Positions 22,471 to 33,166 of a stretch of DNA of 64,000 nt are shown piece after piece. Each line of letters begins with the position of its first letter. Position 1 is the first letter of the stretch. Position numbers and translations under genes: made by a program. The notes beneath the pieces were generated by a model, which saw only the letters and a program-made list of their open reading frames with translations, did not search any database and was not told where the DNA came from. The DNA is from Gloeophyllum trabeum ATCC 11539 (Eukaryota > Basidiomycota > Agaricomycetes > Gloeophyllales > Gloeophyllaceae). The stretch lies in NCBI RefSeq assembly GCF_000344685.1, contig NW_006920425.1, forward strand, positions 24,071-88,070, written 5' to 3'.

Positions 22471-23487
22471 GGCGCGTAGCAAGGTTTCGCACAAGGGTAG
22501 TCGTCGTCGTCGTCGGTGGCAAAGCGCGAAGGTAGAAACGCGACTTCAACATGGGTCACGTGTATCTCACGAGGTCGCTCACACGTCACGCCTGCACGAC
22601 TAGTCTCGTACCCATCCCCTCTGGAGAGAATCGGAACTATCCGCGCGGAGTTTCAAAAACCTGCGCGACGTTCTCTCCAGAGGGTCTGGTGTACTTCGTT
22701 CGATGACTATTGTTGACGTCATTTTGTCGCGGTGGTGTCACAGTGTGTCACGGCTTGGCTGCTAGGGGCGCCTGTCACGTTTCCGTCACGGCAATAGTCC
22801 TCGAACGAAGTACACCAGACGTTCTGGAGAGAATCTCGTCCAAGTTTTTGAAACTCCGACCGGATAGTTCCGCTTCTCTCCAGAACGTCTGGCTTGCGAG
22901 ACTACTGCACGACGTGACTGACGCGTTCTGATCGTAAGTCACTTGAATCGCGAACAAAAGTTGCCGTACTGGTCCCAATACTTACTGCAAGTCATGCAGC
23001 ATCGATGATGCTATCAAAGAAACAGGAAACGACATCTTATGCCACAACAATGGAACCCTACTGGACGTCGTTATGTCCCGAATCTGAGGCTGTGTGTGTC
23101 GTCTGTGGCTTTGCAACCATTCCGTACAGCTAGCACTTTGTCTGTCAACACCTCGGTGAACGACTCAAACTCCAGAGGATTTCCATAAATTTTCCTGGAT
23201 AAAATCACTCACATGGGTCGGTATGGCCATGAATCTTCAGGTATCTCGCGTTGGAACTCATGATCGTCATATTGTAGCTTGCGCTTGTGCGGCGTTGGCG
23301 AGTTAGCATGCACATATAACTCTTGTATACGCCGCATTTGGTCTATGTGGTCCCACAGAGTCACCTAGCGACATTCACGCTTCGAAGCTGTGGCGCTGGT
23401 GGCATTGGGTGGCATCGTCTTGCGGTATAAAAGCGGAGCTCGGGACGACGCTAACCTACATACTCCCGTCCAGCGCTTTCGCATATC
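22471..23487. other. Divergent intergenic region ASE1 / F-box gene
   Basis: About 1 kb shared by two genes transcribed away from each other. It holds the fold-back repeat 22591-22914. The rest (22915-23487) shows no gene; a TATA-like GGTATAAAAGCGG at about 23424 lies some 65 bp before the F-box start and is a plausible core promoter for that gene. Confidence 0.55.
22591..22914. repeat. Fold-back (large inverted-repeat) element upstream of ASE1
   Basis: Two arms of about 120 bp (22591-22712 and 22792-22914) are imperfect reverse complements of each other around a loop of about 80 bp. Each arm itself contains a nested inverted pair of CTGGAGAGAA and TTCTCTCCAG, so this motif occurs four times. 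The inner ends (GTGTACTTCGTTCGA-GACTATTG) match with one mismatch. No clear target-site duplication was found. The structure fits a fold-back transposon or a stem-loop MITE. Confidence 0.8.
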
Positions 23488-25262
23488 ATGCCTTCGTCAG
23501 TCCAATTTAGTGAGCTCGCTGTAGAGCTGATCATCAAAATACTATTGCATCTGGACGTGCAGACGCTAGTATCGTGTCGCCTGGTATTTATCCCCGTGTC
23601 CTTATCATGCTCTTTCTGACGTCTTTATTTGCAGGTAGACCACTTTCTCAAAGCCGTCATCGACGATTCAGTAGCTCTGCAATACAAGATAGAGTTATTC
23701 GCTGCAGGCATGGAGGATGGACCTGCGTGCCACATGGATATTGCAGAACGACTGCAGCGGCTGAAGCGCCACACCTCGGCCTGGGAGGACCTTAGATGGG
23801 AAAGCTATGCAAATCTGCTTTTCACAGACCTGCCCCTGCTTGACTGGCACATGCATGCGAGCGTCTTGGCGCGCATGTGCGGTACTCGCGGTACCGAAAT
23901 TTCTCTTGTATTCGACAGGCTACCTGGACATGCCCGAGGCATCCAGATGAAATCGTGGTCGCTGGACAATATTGATCCCGACACGCACACTTTCGATATG
24001 GATATTGGACAGGACCTTCTTGTGGTGGTCAGTGACAGAGGGGACGGGTGAGTGAACATAAACGCTGCTTGAGTTGCCGCGACTGACGCGTGAGGTTTCT
24101 AGCCGATGCCATCTCTTACAATTATCTACGGGCGAGCCTCATCCCAACGCCGCGAAAGCCATTTTAGAGCCTCTCCTACCGTCGTTGTTCCCTGGAAGTA
24201 CCTTTGAGGCTGCCACAATCTCAGGGGCCTATGTCGGTATGATGCTGGAAGCTTATGGTGGAGACAGGCCCGGCAAAAGCATATTAGTCTTCAACTGGAA
24301 GACATGTAGCCCAATCCTCGTAGGCGTTTCTATCCTGCTTCCACTGCGGTATTGAATCATTTCCTTATAGTGGCTCTGGTCGAATATCACCGTGATTGAT
24401 TCGTTCGTCTTCCTTACTGAGCGCTTTGTCCTGCTGTCGGTCTGCCTGGAGAATACTTGGGTTTACAAGGTCTACGATCTGGAGCACCCCCCTGCTCTCG
24501 GCATTCGTCATGAGGCGGCCCAGAGTTTCTGCACCTTCCTGAATCCCAATCACGGCCTGAGCTTGTTATTTGCACGCCTACAAGTAGCCCCAACCCCGGC
24601 CTGGTCCCCCGGCGAAGACCCACAAATCCCATTCTTCCCTGCCCGCGGCGAGAGGATCATCCTCGCGAACATCGAGTTCTCAGGCCCCGAGTTCGAGCAG
24701 ATGGAAGTGGAGGATGGCGCACTCGAGGCCCCTTTCGACCCGGACGGGCGCGACTACTCCCACTTTATCCCAGCCTCTGTATTGATCTCTCGTCTGCAAC
24801 CCGGGAGGACGTGGGAGTGGTGTGAATGGGGGCCGCATTCAACCTGTCTGAAAGAGGACCTCGCGACGATAACCTCGGGCGGCCGTGTCGTAGGGGGCAA
24901 CAGGTTCGCGCTGGCCCTGAAGCAGCCCGACTCGAGCGACCAACGGGTGGACTTCTTCGACTTCAATCGGAGTCAGCGTCGTGAACGCGTAGAAGGGGAT
25001 TCTCTGGATCGGGCTTTCGTGCATTGGGTAGGAGAGGATCATGTGAACGAATACAGGCTTGAGACTGCTTTGCCGTATATTTCCAATGCTATTCGGCTTC
25101 CCTACGGTCAAACGGAGATAATGCGGCCCAGCGAGACCCTGGTCTCGCTTTACGAGGATGGCATCGTTCTTGCCTCAGTAAGTGTCTATAGTATATGACA
25201 AATTTCAACAATACTTATTTGTCTTCCAGACGGACGAAGTCTTTCATGTATTGATATTCTGA
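23488..25262 (+). CDS. F-box protein
   Basis: Five exons: 23488-23583, 23635-24047, 24103-24319, 24371-25177, 25230-25262; 521 residues. The N-terminus MPSSVQFSELAVELIIKIL with LHLDVQTLVSCRLV is a fungal F-box, expected to bind Skp1 in an SCF ubiquitin ligase. It is followed by the block VALQYKIELFAAGMEDG seen in a large basidiomycete F-box family, and then by sequence with regularly spaced beta-strand-like segments (WSNITVIDSFVFLTERFVLLS, LVSLYEDGIVLAS) that suggest a propeller-like substrate domain. The last exon encodes only TDEVFHVLIF. Substrate unknown. These genes are highly expanded in Agaricomycetes, so the presence of one carries little pathway information. Confidence 0.82.
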
Positions 25263-26102
25263 AGGTCGCGAAAGCTTGGACTTGGACATCGTCTAGATCT
25301 GTCTTCTGTATCTCAAAGAAATCTCGCGCATCTATCAGACGTCTGTATCTTTAGTCCATAATAGAACTATTATACATTCGCGTCGGCTCAGGATTTGGCA
25401 ACCTTGCATTCAACACAGCAGAATAACGATGAGATGTGTCTGCAGCCAAATTACGAGATACGGATGGGTGGCACCAGTACTGAGCGAACAAGTTCCGGAC
25501 AAGTTGAAACTGATCATGAGATTGCCTGCAGCATATTCAAAGACCCAAAGGCAGAGTCAATGTACGGGACAAATTGATACGACAGCTTCAAGTCCTCCCT
25601 GAGCCGTCAGAAATCCACACTTGTGACTTCACAGCATCAAGCCCAATTGACAATATTCTATTGACAACATCGATACCTAGATCACCCCAACAACCACCCT
25701 TGCCGCGATACGCAGATGCATAGATAACCAAGGGTACAACATCGTATGTACAGGAACAGTACCTCGCGGCCGGGTCACAGGGGGACATAAGATATAATCT
25801 GGAGTTAAGGTAGACGGGCAAGAAGGGAAGGAAGCAAGAATTGGGCGGGAATAATGAAAAGAAGAAGAAAAGTTATAAGTTCTCCGCAAACACCCAGACT
25901 AATCAACAACACGGAATGAAGACCTTAGGCTACATGCAGACCGGAAACCAAGCGATACAGACAGTCAATCCGGATACAGGGAGTCCGTCGTAACATCGTA
26001 CGCCGAGTGGCGGCGAGTGGCAGATGAAAGTGGAGCTCTTCCGGGGATGCAGATGGGACGGATGTAGATGACCAGGTATCGCAGTATGTAGGGTTAAGGG
26101 TT
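25263..26102. other. Intergenic, no gene seen
   Basis: About 840 bp between the convergent F-box and HMGN-like genes. It probably contains the two 3' untranslated regions. No coding signal was recognised. Confidence 0.5.
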
Positions 26103-26988
26103 TCATGCCTAGATAAAAGAATTCGTCGGTTCAACGTTCAGCGGAAGTGAGAAATGGTGGCTTACCTCTTCAGCAGCGGCCTCCTCTTCGTTGCTGTTGG
26201 CTTCAGCCTCAGCCTCAGCCTTGGCCTCGCCTTCGGCGTCTTCAGCGATCGTCTCTTCAACGACGCTCTCGTTCGCCTTATCTTTATCATCGGCCTTGGC
26301 CTAGAAAAATAATTCGTCATCAATCATAACCACAATTGGGATGTAGTATGCATACCTTCGAGGCGGGCTTCTTGGATCCAGCTCGTGAAGCTGGCTTCTT
26401 CGCGCCAGAAGGCGGCTTCGTCGAACCAGCACGGGAGGCGGGTTTCGCGGAAGCTGCCCGCGAGGCAGGCTTCGCGGAGCCAGCTCGCGAGGGCGGCTTG
26501 GACGCCTTCGATGCCGGCTTGGAAGCAGTTCCCGCCGCCTTCGAAGCTGGTTTCGCTGACACCTTAGAGGCAGGCTTGGATCCCGCCTTGGAAGCAGGCT
26601 TGGCCTGCGCACGATAGTGAGCACGGGCCTACATTTAACAAGGCAGACATAAGAATACCTTCTTTGCGGGAGGAGGCTTGGCTTCGGCGTCGTCGTCGGC
26701 CTCGCCATTAGCCTCGGCGGCGGCGGCAGCATCCTCCTCGTCCTTCTCCGACGCGGTGCGCTTCTTGCCCCGAGACTTCGGGGCAGCCTCTTTCTGCTCT
26801 TCCTTTTCCTCCTCTTTATCGTCCTTCTTTTCTTCACCGTTGGCAGCTTTGGCCTTGTCGGCCTTCTTGGCCCTAGGCTTTGCGGGAGCTTTCTTCGGCG
26901 GGGGATCCGCCTTCGGCTGCTCCTTGATACGGCTGGAGCGACGAGGAGGACCGGCGGGCTCGGCAGGAGCAGCGGCTTTGCGAGGCAT
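26103..26988 (-). CDS. Lys/Ala-rich nuclear protein, HMGN-like
   Basis: Four exons on the minus strand: 26659-26988, 26356-26604, 26166-26300, 26103-26108 (the last holds one sense codon and the stop); 239 residues. The N-terminus MPRKAAAPAEPAGPPRRSSR carries an RRSSRI element resembling the nucleosome-binding RRSARLSA of HMGN proteins. It is followed by Lys/Ala/Pro-rich sequence and a Glu/Lys-rich run. Exon 2 encodes a degenerate repeat of the type (A/S)KPASKAGS or KPASRAGS, at least eight units, like the Lys/Ser/Pro tails of linker histones. Exon 3 is acidic (EAKAEAEAEANSNEEEAA). This basic-then-acidic arrangement is typical of chromatin architectural proteins. Low complexity makes homology weak evidence, so the family name is an inference. 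Confidence 0.7.
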
Positions 26989-27418
26989 TATAAACGACGC
27001 GTAGAAGGGGGAGGGATGCAGGGGAGGATGTGGCTAAGGATAAAGAGCAGGGAAATACGCGCGGGTTCAGTTCAACCTTGAGTGGCTCGCCTGAACCGAT
27101 CAACAAGCGGTGCACGTGATCACTGTGCGGGACTTACACGTGCCCCGCCTTCCCAGGTATGTTATTCCCACGCATATAGAGACCCTCATGTCAATCTAAT
27201 TCCGCGATATGGATATGTCAGAAATGCAAGCCGGTCGAATAGGTAGTGGAATACAGCTACTGAGTTACGACGTGTACATGGGATCAGCGATTAATATTCA
27301 ATGATTCGCTTTGATCAAGACTTCGAAGCCGGCCCAGGTCTAATTAGGATCGAACGCATTGCCACCGACGGTATGCTACAGCGGTCTAAAATCACCTTAG
27401 CGGCCATATAAACGTTTC
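26989..27418. promoter_or_regulatory. Bidirectional promoter with two CACGTG boxes
   Basis: 430 bp between the starts of the divergent HMGN-like and LRR genes. Two CACGTG palindromes (about 27112 and 27138) lie 26 bp apart, around the stretch GATCACTGTGCGGG. CACGTG is bound by bHLH regulators of the Cbf1/Pho4 type in fungi; use of these sites here is inferred only. Confidence 0.35.
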
Positions 27419-30400
27419 ATGGCATCCTCATCTTCATCATGCTCGCCATCATCGTCAGCAGTAACAATCCCGACGCCAGGCAAGTCTATCCTCAAGAAAC
27501 CGCCACCGCCGCAGCAACCCTTCTTCTCACTTGCCCGCCTCTCCAAGCTCCTGCCCACGCAGAACCAGCCGCAACCTGCCAGCAGCGTCGTCGACGATGA
27601 GAAGGCGCTTAAACGAGCCCATTTTATTCTACCACAGCTCGTCACGGTCTACCCGATCTCTGCACAGAACCCCCCGTATAGTCCCAGCCTTAAGGAGGAG
27701 AAGAAGACTGTAGAACAACGGGAGGCGGAGAGAAGGAAGCGGATAGTGAGGGGAAACTCCTTTGGACCCGACTCGGCCGAGACGGAGGACTGGTGGAGTC
27801 TCGATAGGGTGGAAGCGTTCTACCGGGAGTGCTGCGAGGGGAGAGAGGAGACTCCCAATCCTGCCATTTCAGCAGCGTTCAAGGTATGCAATAGCATGTA
27901 CATCTAGTGTCCAACCGTCTGTCTAAACGCCTCAGACACAGAGAGCTGCGCACACGAATCCCCGCTCGCTCGATCTGTCCGGTGTCCAACTGAATCTCAC
28001 CGTGGCAGCAATCCTATCCGACGTGTTCACGATCGAATGGGGCTTGCGCAAGCTTGTGTTCCGCGAATGCGATTTAGATGAACATGTGGGTTCACTTGCC
28101 TTTGTATATCTCGTCACAGGGATTTAAGCCTGATCCAGATCCTCAAACCCATACTTCACGCCCTCCTGATACCTCAATCACTCACGTTCCTTTCTGTCGC
28201 GCTAAATCGGAGGCTCAAGGCTCCTGCGTTCAGGCTGATCGGCGCATATGTCGCAAAGGTATGCGTCTGCTTCTCATCCCTTTACTGTAGGCGTTACCCA
28301 CGGCGTACGACAGGCCAAAAGCCTTCAATTCCTAGATATCTCGCAAAACGCGCTGGATAAGAAGAGTGTAGAGTATATCGCGGCTGCGCTGCCTATAGCG
28401 TCCAACGCGGGACTAGAATCCATCAAGATGGATGACTGCTCCTTACGCCCCGCGGCTCTGGAAGCTTTAGGTAGGTTGTGTCATGTCGGGAGGTTAAGCC
28501 GGTGTATTAAAGTCATCAACAGCCCATGTCGTTCGGAACTCCTCCCTGAAACACATCTCCCTGCGCCACAACCGTATAACACAAACGGGCGCCGTCGCGC
28601 TTGCGCTGATGATCAAGGACTACCCCGATGCAGTGGCCGCTAATACCAGCTTAAGTTCCAACCCCACCTCCCCAACGTCCTCTCCCAAGAGCACCGCCTC
28701 CAGCCTGCTCTCACCGCCCGCAACACCCACGATATCCTCCATGTCTCTCCCCAGCGTCTCGTCCCACCCAACGCCGCCGCCCGCACCTCGCACCGGCCCG
28801 CTCCCGCCGCCGCCCAGGCACCCCGCAGCTGCTCCCGCGGTGCCGCAGACGACGTATACGCCCTACGTGCCCCGCTCGCGGCGCGGAGGTCCGCAGGCGC
28901 CGAGTAAAATCAACACCAACGTCCTGCGGGACAACAACGGGAACCCGCTGTCTTCCACTGGGGAGCCTGTGCCCCTGATCACGTCGTCCGCGCAGGGCGG
29001 CGTGACGACGCGGCATCCGGTTGCTAGTAATAGTGCGCAGGGTGGGCAGAACCCGAAGAATCACCACGATCATGGTCCGAGCGCGGCGTTGCTGGATAAG
29101 GTGAGGGCTCTGGATACGTTGCCCAGGCTTGGGGCGCTACGTACGCTGGATCTGAAGGGCAACGATATCCGGGTAAGTTGTATATATCGATCAGCAGTTG
29201 AGCTGCTGAGAGTGTTGACGGACTTGGGCTTGTAGGGAGGCGTGAATTATATTGCTCAGGTGCTCAAGCGGAACCGGACTCTGAAGGTGCTGAATTTGAG
29301 CGAGAACAAGCTTGACGTGCAATGTTTGGTCGTCATAGCTGAGGCTCTTGTAAGTGCACATCGATCCCAGCTCAAGATTATGCGTATGCTGATGTCGGTC
29401 CCAGAAATACAATTCATGCTTGGAGACGCTGGACTTGAGCAAGAATCCATGCTGCGGGCCTGGTTTAGAAGGGGTCAGTAGTTAAATCATTCATTCCTTG
29501 CTAACACTGATCGTCGAATGGTGATTAGATTCAATCATTAAGGACAGCCTTCACATTGAACACGGCCCTGAAACGGCTCTTCCTATCATCTACAGGCATG
29601 ACTTCAGCAGGTGCCATTGCATTAGCGGAGTTCCTCCCTGAGTCCCAATCGCTTCTGCACCTGGACCTCACCGTCAATAATCTCGACCTTGCGGGTGTGA
29701 TGGCGCTGAGTTCGGGCCTTAAGGCTAACCATACCATGCGGTGCTTAGACCTGAATATTCCCCCGGGCGATGAGGAAATGGCTAGGTGCGTAATCTCTGA
29801 ACTCAGAGACGGTATGTTCACTAAACCAGCCATGCTCAGGATGTGTCGTGATATCCTGAACTCGTGCATACGCAATACAGAAGAGGCTGAACGGACCTCC
29901 AACGGATCCGCCGCCTACTCTGGCAGCGGCAGGGGGTTGGGCAAAGGTGTATGGGGCCTCATTGAAGAGAGCGAGCTGGCTAAGACGATCCGTAAGGACG
30001 AGGAGAAGAAGGTGAGATTGGGTCCTTGAACGCGAATTCATCGAGGCTCAAGGGATATACACAGGTCGGAACCGACGTCCTTGTCCGAGCGTACGCGTGT
30101 AGAGCGGAGTTGGAGGAACAGCTCTCCCGCCTCTCATCATCATCCATCTCGCCAGTTTCGGAGGCCGCTTCGCAAGACGTGGACATCGAGGTCGTCATGA
30201 AAGTGAAGGACGTTATGACCCCGCTTACTACCTTGATCGAAACTACTGTGGATCCGACACGCCTGGAGGAGCTGCTCGGCTTGAACGATACCCTTATGGA
30301 GCTTTTACGGCGGACTCCCAACGGGCAGCAAGCTTTGCAGGAACTGGGACTGATCACGGGCGCTCCAGCTCAAGGTCAGACCGCCAAGGAAGTCAGCATC

Positions 30401-31201
30401 ACTATTCCCAACGGGCACGCGAATGAGGGTGGACATGGGGAGCCTACTGAAGACGAAGAAGAGGAGGAAGCTCTGGCTACGCCCAAGATCGACAAGGGTA
30501 AAGGTCGAGCAGAGCCCGAGCCGGAAGAGCCCGAGAAGATACTTAGTCCGACGAAGTTCCTGATATCGGAGTCGGACGACGAAGACGACGACGAGGAACG
30601 TAACTTCGTAGCCGGTGAACCCGACAATATCGGGGCACCTTCTCCAACCGATAGGTATGTACCTAGTTGAACCTCAGGATCTTCGGAGGTTCACACAGTC
30701 ACCAGATCGAAGAGCTGGGTCGAAGAGGAAGGTGAGATCTTCCGCAAAGGGACCATTCTCCTAGGCCCGGAAGAAATGGAGGGAGAATTTGCGGGAGAGG
30801 AACTCCGCAGAGAGGTATGTTCCTGTCCTATGTCATGAATGTGCAGATAGGATTCAATTCTGTCATAGCTCCTGGAAGTCGAAGTAGAAAGACCACCACC
30901 CCGCCCTATCGTAGACGACTTCGGCATGGAGATACCACCGGCTGATGGGCATATGTCCCCTAAACCCGGAGGCCCTGAGGAAGTAAAAGCAGCCCCGAGG
31001 CCGTACATCCCCCGAAGGACCTCTACTTCCTCAATGGTGTCTATAAAGACACAAAGCCTTGTGTCACCACGTCCAGGTGCAGAGGGCGAGACAACCTCGA
31101 TCCCTGCGCCTTCCACTGCAAGCCCTGTCTCGGCTGCGTCTCCCGGGCCTGTCCCGTACCTTGCGAGACGGTCGTCTGCTCAGTCAATTGAGACGCGGTG
31201 A
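27419..31201 (+). CDS. Large leucine-rich-repeat (RNI-like) protein, PPP1R37-like
   Basis: Twelve exons: 27419-27883, 27936-28085, 28139-28258, 28314-28470, 28523-29172, 29236-29349, 29405-29473, 29529-29785, 29840-30011, 30065-30654, 30706-30814, 30869-31201; 1,061 residues. After a disordered start (KSILKKPPPP) comes a segment with KRAHFILPQ and WWSLDRVEAFYRECC. Then follow ribonuclease-inhibitor-type repeats: LRKLVFRECDLDEH, LTFLSVALNR, LQFLDISQNALDKKS, SLKHISLRHNRI, LRTLDLKGNDIR, LKVLNLSENKLD, LETLDLSKNPC, LLHLDLTVNNLDL. A Ser/Pro-rich insertion (about 28650-29090) interrupts the array. The helical MCRDILNSCIRNTEEAER and an acidic, Ser/Pro-rich tail follow. The order resembles PP1 regulatory subunit 37, but the RVxF site is degenerate (RAHF), so a phosphatase role is only a suggestion. 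Confidence 0.82.
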
Positions 31202-31554
31202 TCTTTCGACTTTAGTGCTGTGCCTGGCGCAAGCAGTGCTTGTCTGATTCCCACCACATTTTGACAAATGGACGGGACTATCGTATATTAATGTTGTTTA
31301 TAATCTACCTGGTTGGAACATGTTGCCGGTGTCACTCCCTGCTCCGATGCTCACTTATCACCATACAATGACCGAGTGCTATTATGTACGGACCACGCCA
31401 TCAGTAAATTCAGAATGGTCTTGGTTTCGATACTTAGGTTTACGGTCGATATCCTGCGTAAAGCCCCCGGCTACTGCTAGGTCTTATAAACTACAGCCTT
31501 TCGAATCATATTAATACCCGGCCGGACTCGCGACCTCTCCAGCTGTGCCTCGGT
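31202..31554. other. Intergenic, no gene seen
   Basis: 353 bp holding the 3' end of the LRR gene and the promoter of the peroxiredoxin gene. Nothing further recognised. Confidence 0.5.
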
Positions 31555-32537
31555 ATGCCTCGGAAGACCAATCCTGCTGCCGAAGGCTCTGACAGCAAGA
31601 TTGAGCAGGCTCCTCGCCGCTCGACCAGGCTGTCAACTGCACAGAGTGTAGCGAATGACTCGACTGCCAGCAATGCTAAACGTACCAGAGACGTGGACGA
31701 GGCAGACGTAGGCTCTGCAGCCGGTTCCAAGAAGGTTCTTACTCTTGTGCAATGCTATCTTAATGTAGATGTCTCTCTAATCCTCACCGATTATCCGACC
31801 AGGCAAAGAGTACTGATCGCAGTACGAAGGATGCCAAGGGCTCGGAAGTTACGGACGACTCTGCAGCTGACTCCGCAATATCTGCCATTCCTCCGATCAA
31901 CATAGGGGATAAGCTCCCTTCATTGATCCTCAAAAATGAACAAGATGAGGATGTTGATGTCGCCAGTTTGACCACAGACAGAGGAGTAGTACTGTTCCTT
32001 GTCCCGAAAGCCGACACCCGTAAGCGCCTCCCCTCTCAGTAGCCTGAATCATCCATATTGTCAAGCGCTTATATTTGAATAGCTGGATGTACAAATCAAG
32101 CATGTGGATTCAGAGATTCGTACCCGGATTTTACTTCGGCAGGTTTCGATGTGTATTGCCTAAGTGCGGATAAACCTGTTGCACAGAGTAAATGGAAGAC
32201 GAAGGTGAGTGTTCGCGTTGATCGTCACTGCGGAATCCGAATCTAAAGCGCTCCTCGTGCTCTCTACAGAAACACCTTCCATATGCTTTACTGTCCGATC
32301 CTAAGCGTGTTTTGATCACTGCGTTAGGTGCCGGAGAAGGAGGGAAGACCAAGCGTAGTCACTTTGTGTTCCTGAAAGGTGGACAATTGGCGGACAAAAA
32401 GTTGCCGGTGAAGCCAGTAGATAGGTGAGATCTATATGCGTAACTGCGGGAGTTGCTGCAGAGCTCCCCAATTGACAACTCAATTATCCAGCCCGAAGCT
32501 TGCATACGAGTTCGTTCAAACCATCTCCAAGGAATGA
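31555..32537 (+). CDS. Nuclear peroxiredoxin, DOT5/thiol peroxidase-like
   Basis: Five exons: 31555-31734, 31803-32019, 32083-32204, 32270-32424, 32492-32537; 239 residues. The basic N-terminus MPRKTNPAAEG...APRRSTRLSTAQ looks like a nuclear targeting and chromatin-association segment, as in yeast Dot5. The AhpC/TSA domain starts at IGDKLPSLILKNEQDEDV. The peroxidatic Cys is in PKADTPGCTNQACGFRD, with a resolving-type Cys five residues later (the BCP/PrxQ pattern), rebuilt across the exon 2-3 junction. FDVYCLSADKP, KHLPYALLSDPKR and RSHFVFLKGGQ complete the fold. Expected role: reduction of H2O2 and alkyl hydroperoxides in the nucleus. The frame stays open for 72 codons after the TGA stop (see findings). 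Confidence 0.88.
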
Positions 32538-33166
32538 TATGCAGAGATATGTCCGCTTACCTCTGAGCCGCCTGTAGTCAACATTTGTGATCTCAATCAG
32601 ATATCTAGTCCGTCTTCTAGGACCATTCTCTGCCATGCACTACGATTGGCTCTGAATCATGGCTCCGGCACTGGCAATACGCACAAGGGTAAAATCATGC
32701 AGCTTCTCGCCCTATTGGAGCGTACAGCGGACAAAGGGTTGATCGCATTGGTGTAAAACTTCGTTTACAGATAGCAACTTTCCCCCCGAGGTTCTTGACC
32801 TTCCTCTATCAGTAGCCTTATCGTGCCACTCCCCGTGCAAGTCGCACATCTGAAGGCCTCCCTTAAGCTTTTCAACGGGCAACTGGACGATTTTAGAGAC
32901 ATTTCACCTTTCAGAAACGGACCAGGCATGGTGCAACTGAAGGCCGAGAACACCGAAATACCTTGTGGACGTGTAGTCGTGTTGTTTGGTCTACTGTTGC
33001 AACATTCGTTTGCCCTCGTGCCCGAGGATTTCTTAGTCAGTTCAGTAGGTCCCGATCGCCATTGTTCCCGTGTGACTAATGCCAGCGCGGCGATCTGCAC
33101 CTGCTCCGGACTCCCCGACGGCATATATAGCCTGATAGGAAGTCGGACGCAACTTCGTGGGTCGAT
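32538..33166. other. Intergenic with in-frame extension of the peroxiredoxin frame
   Basis: 32538-32756 is open in the same phase as the peroxiredoxin stop and ends in TAA. Beyond it, two overlapping antiparallel frames (32765-33211 minus, 32823-33218 plus) have no motif and are not supported as genes. A TATA-like GCATATATAGCC at about 33120 precedes the GMC start by about 45 bp. Confidence 0.45.

Noticed and set aside
26336..26617. Plus-strand frame with repeated DPAREAGF units
   Set aside because: Antisense shadow of the KPASRAGS repeats of the HMGN-like gene; it has no start context or neighbouring exons.
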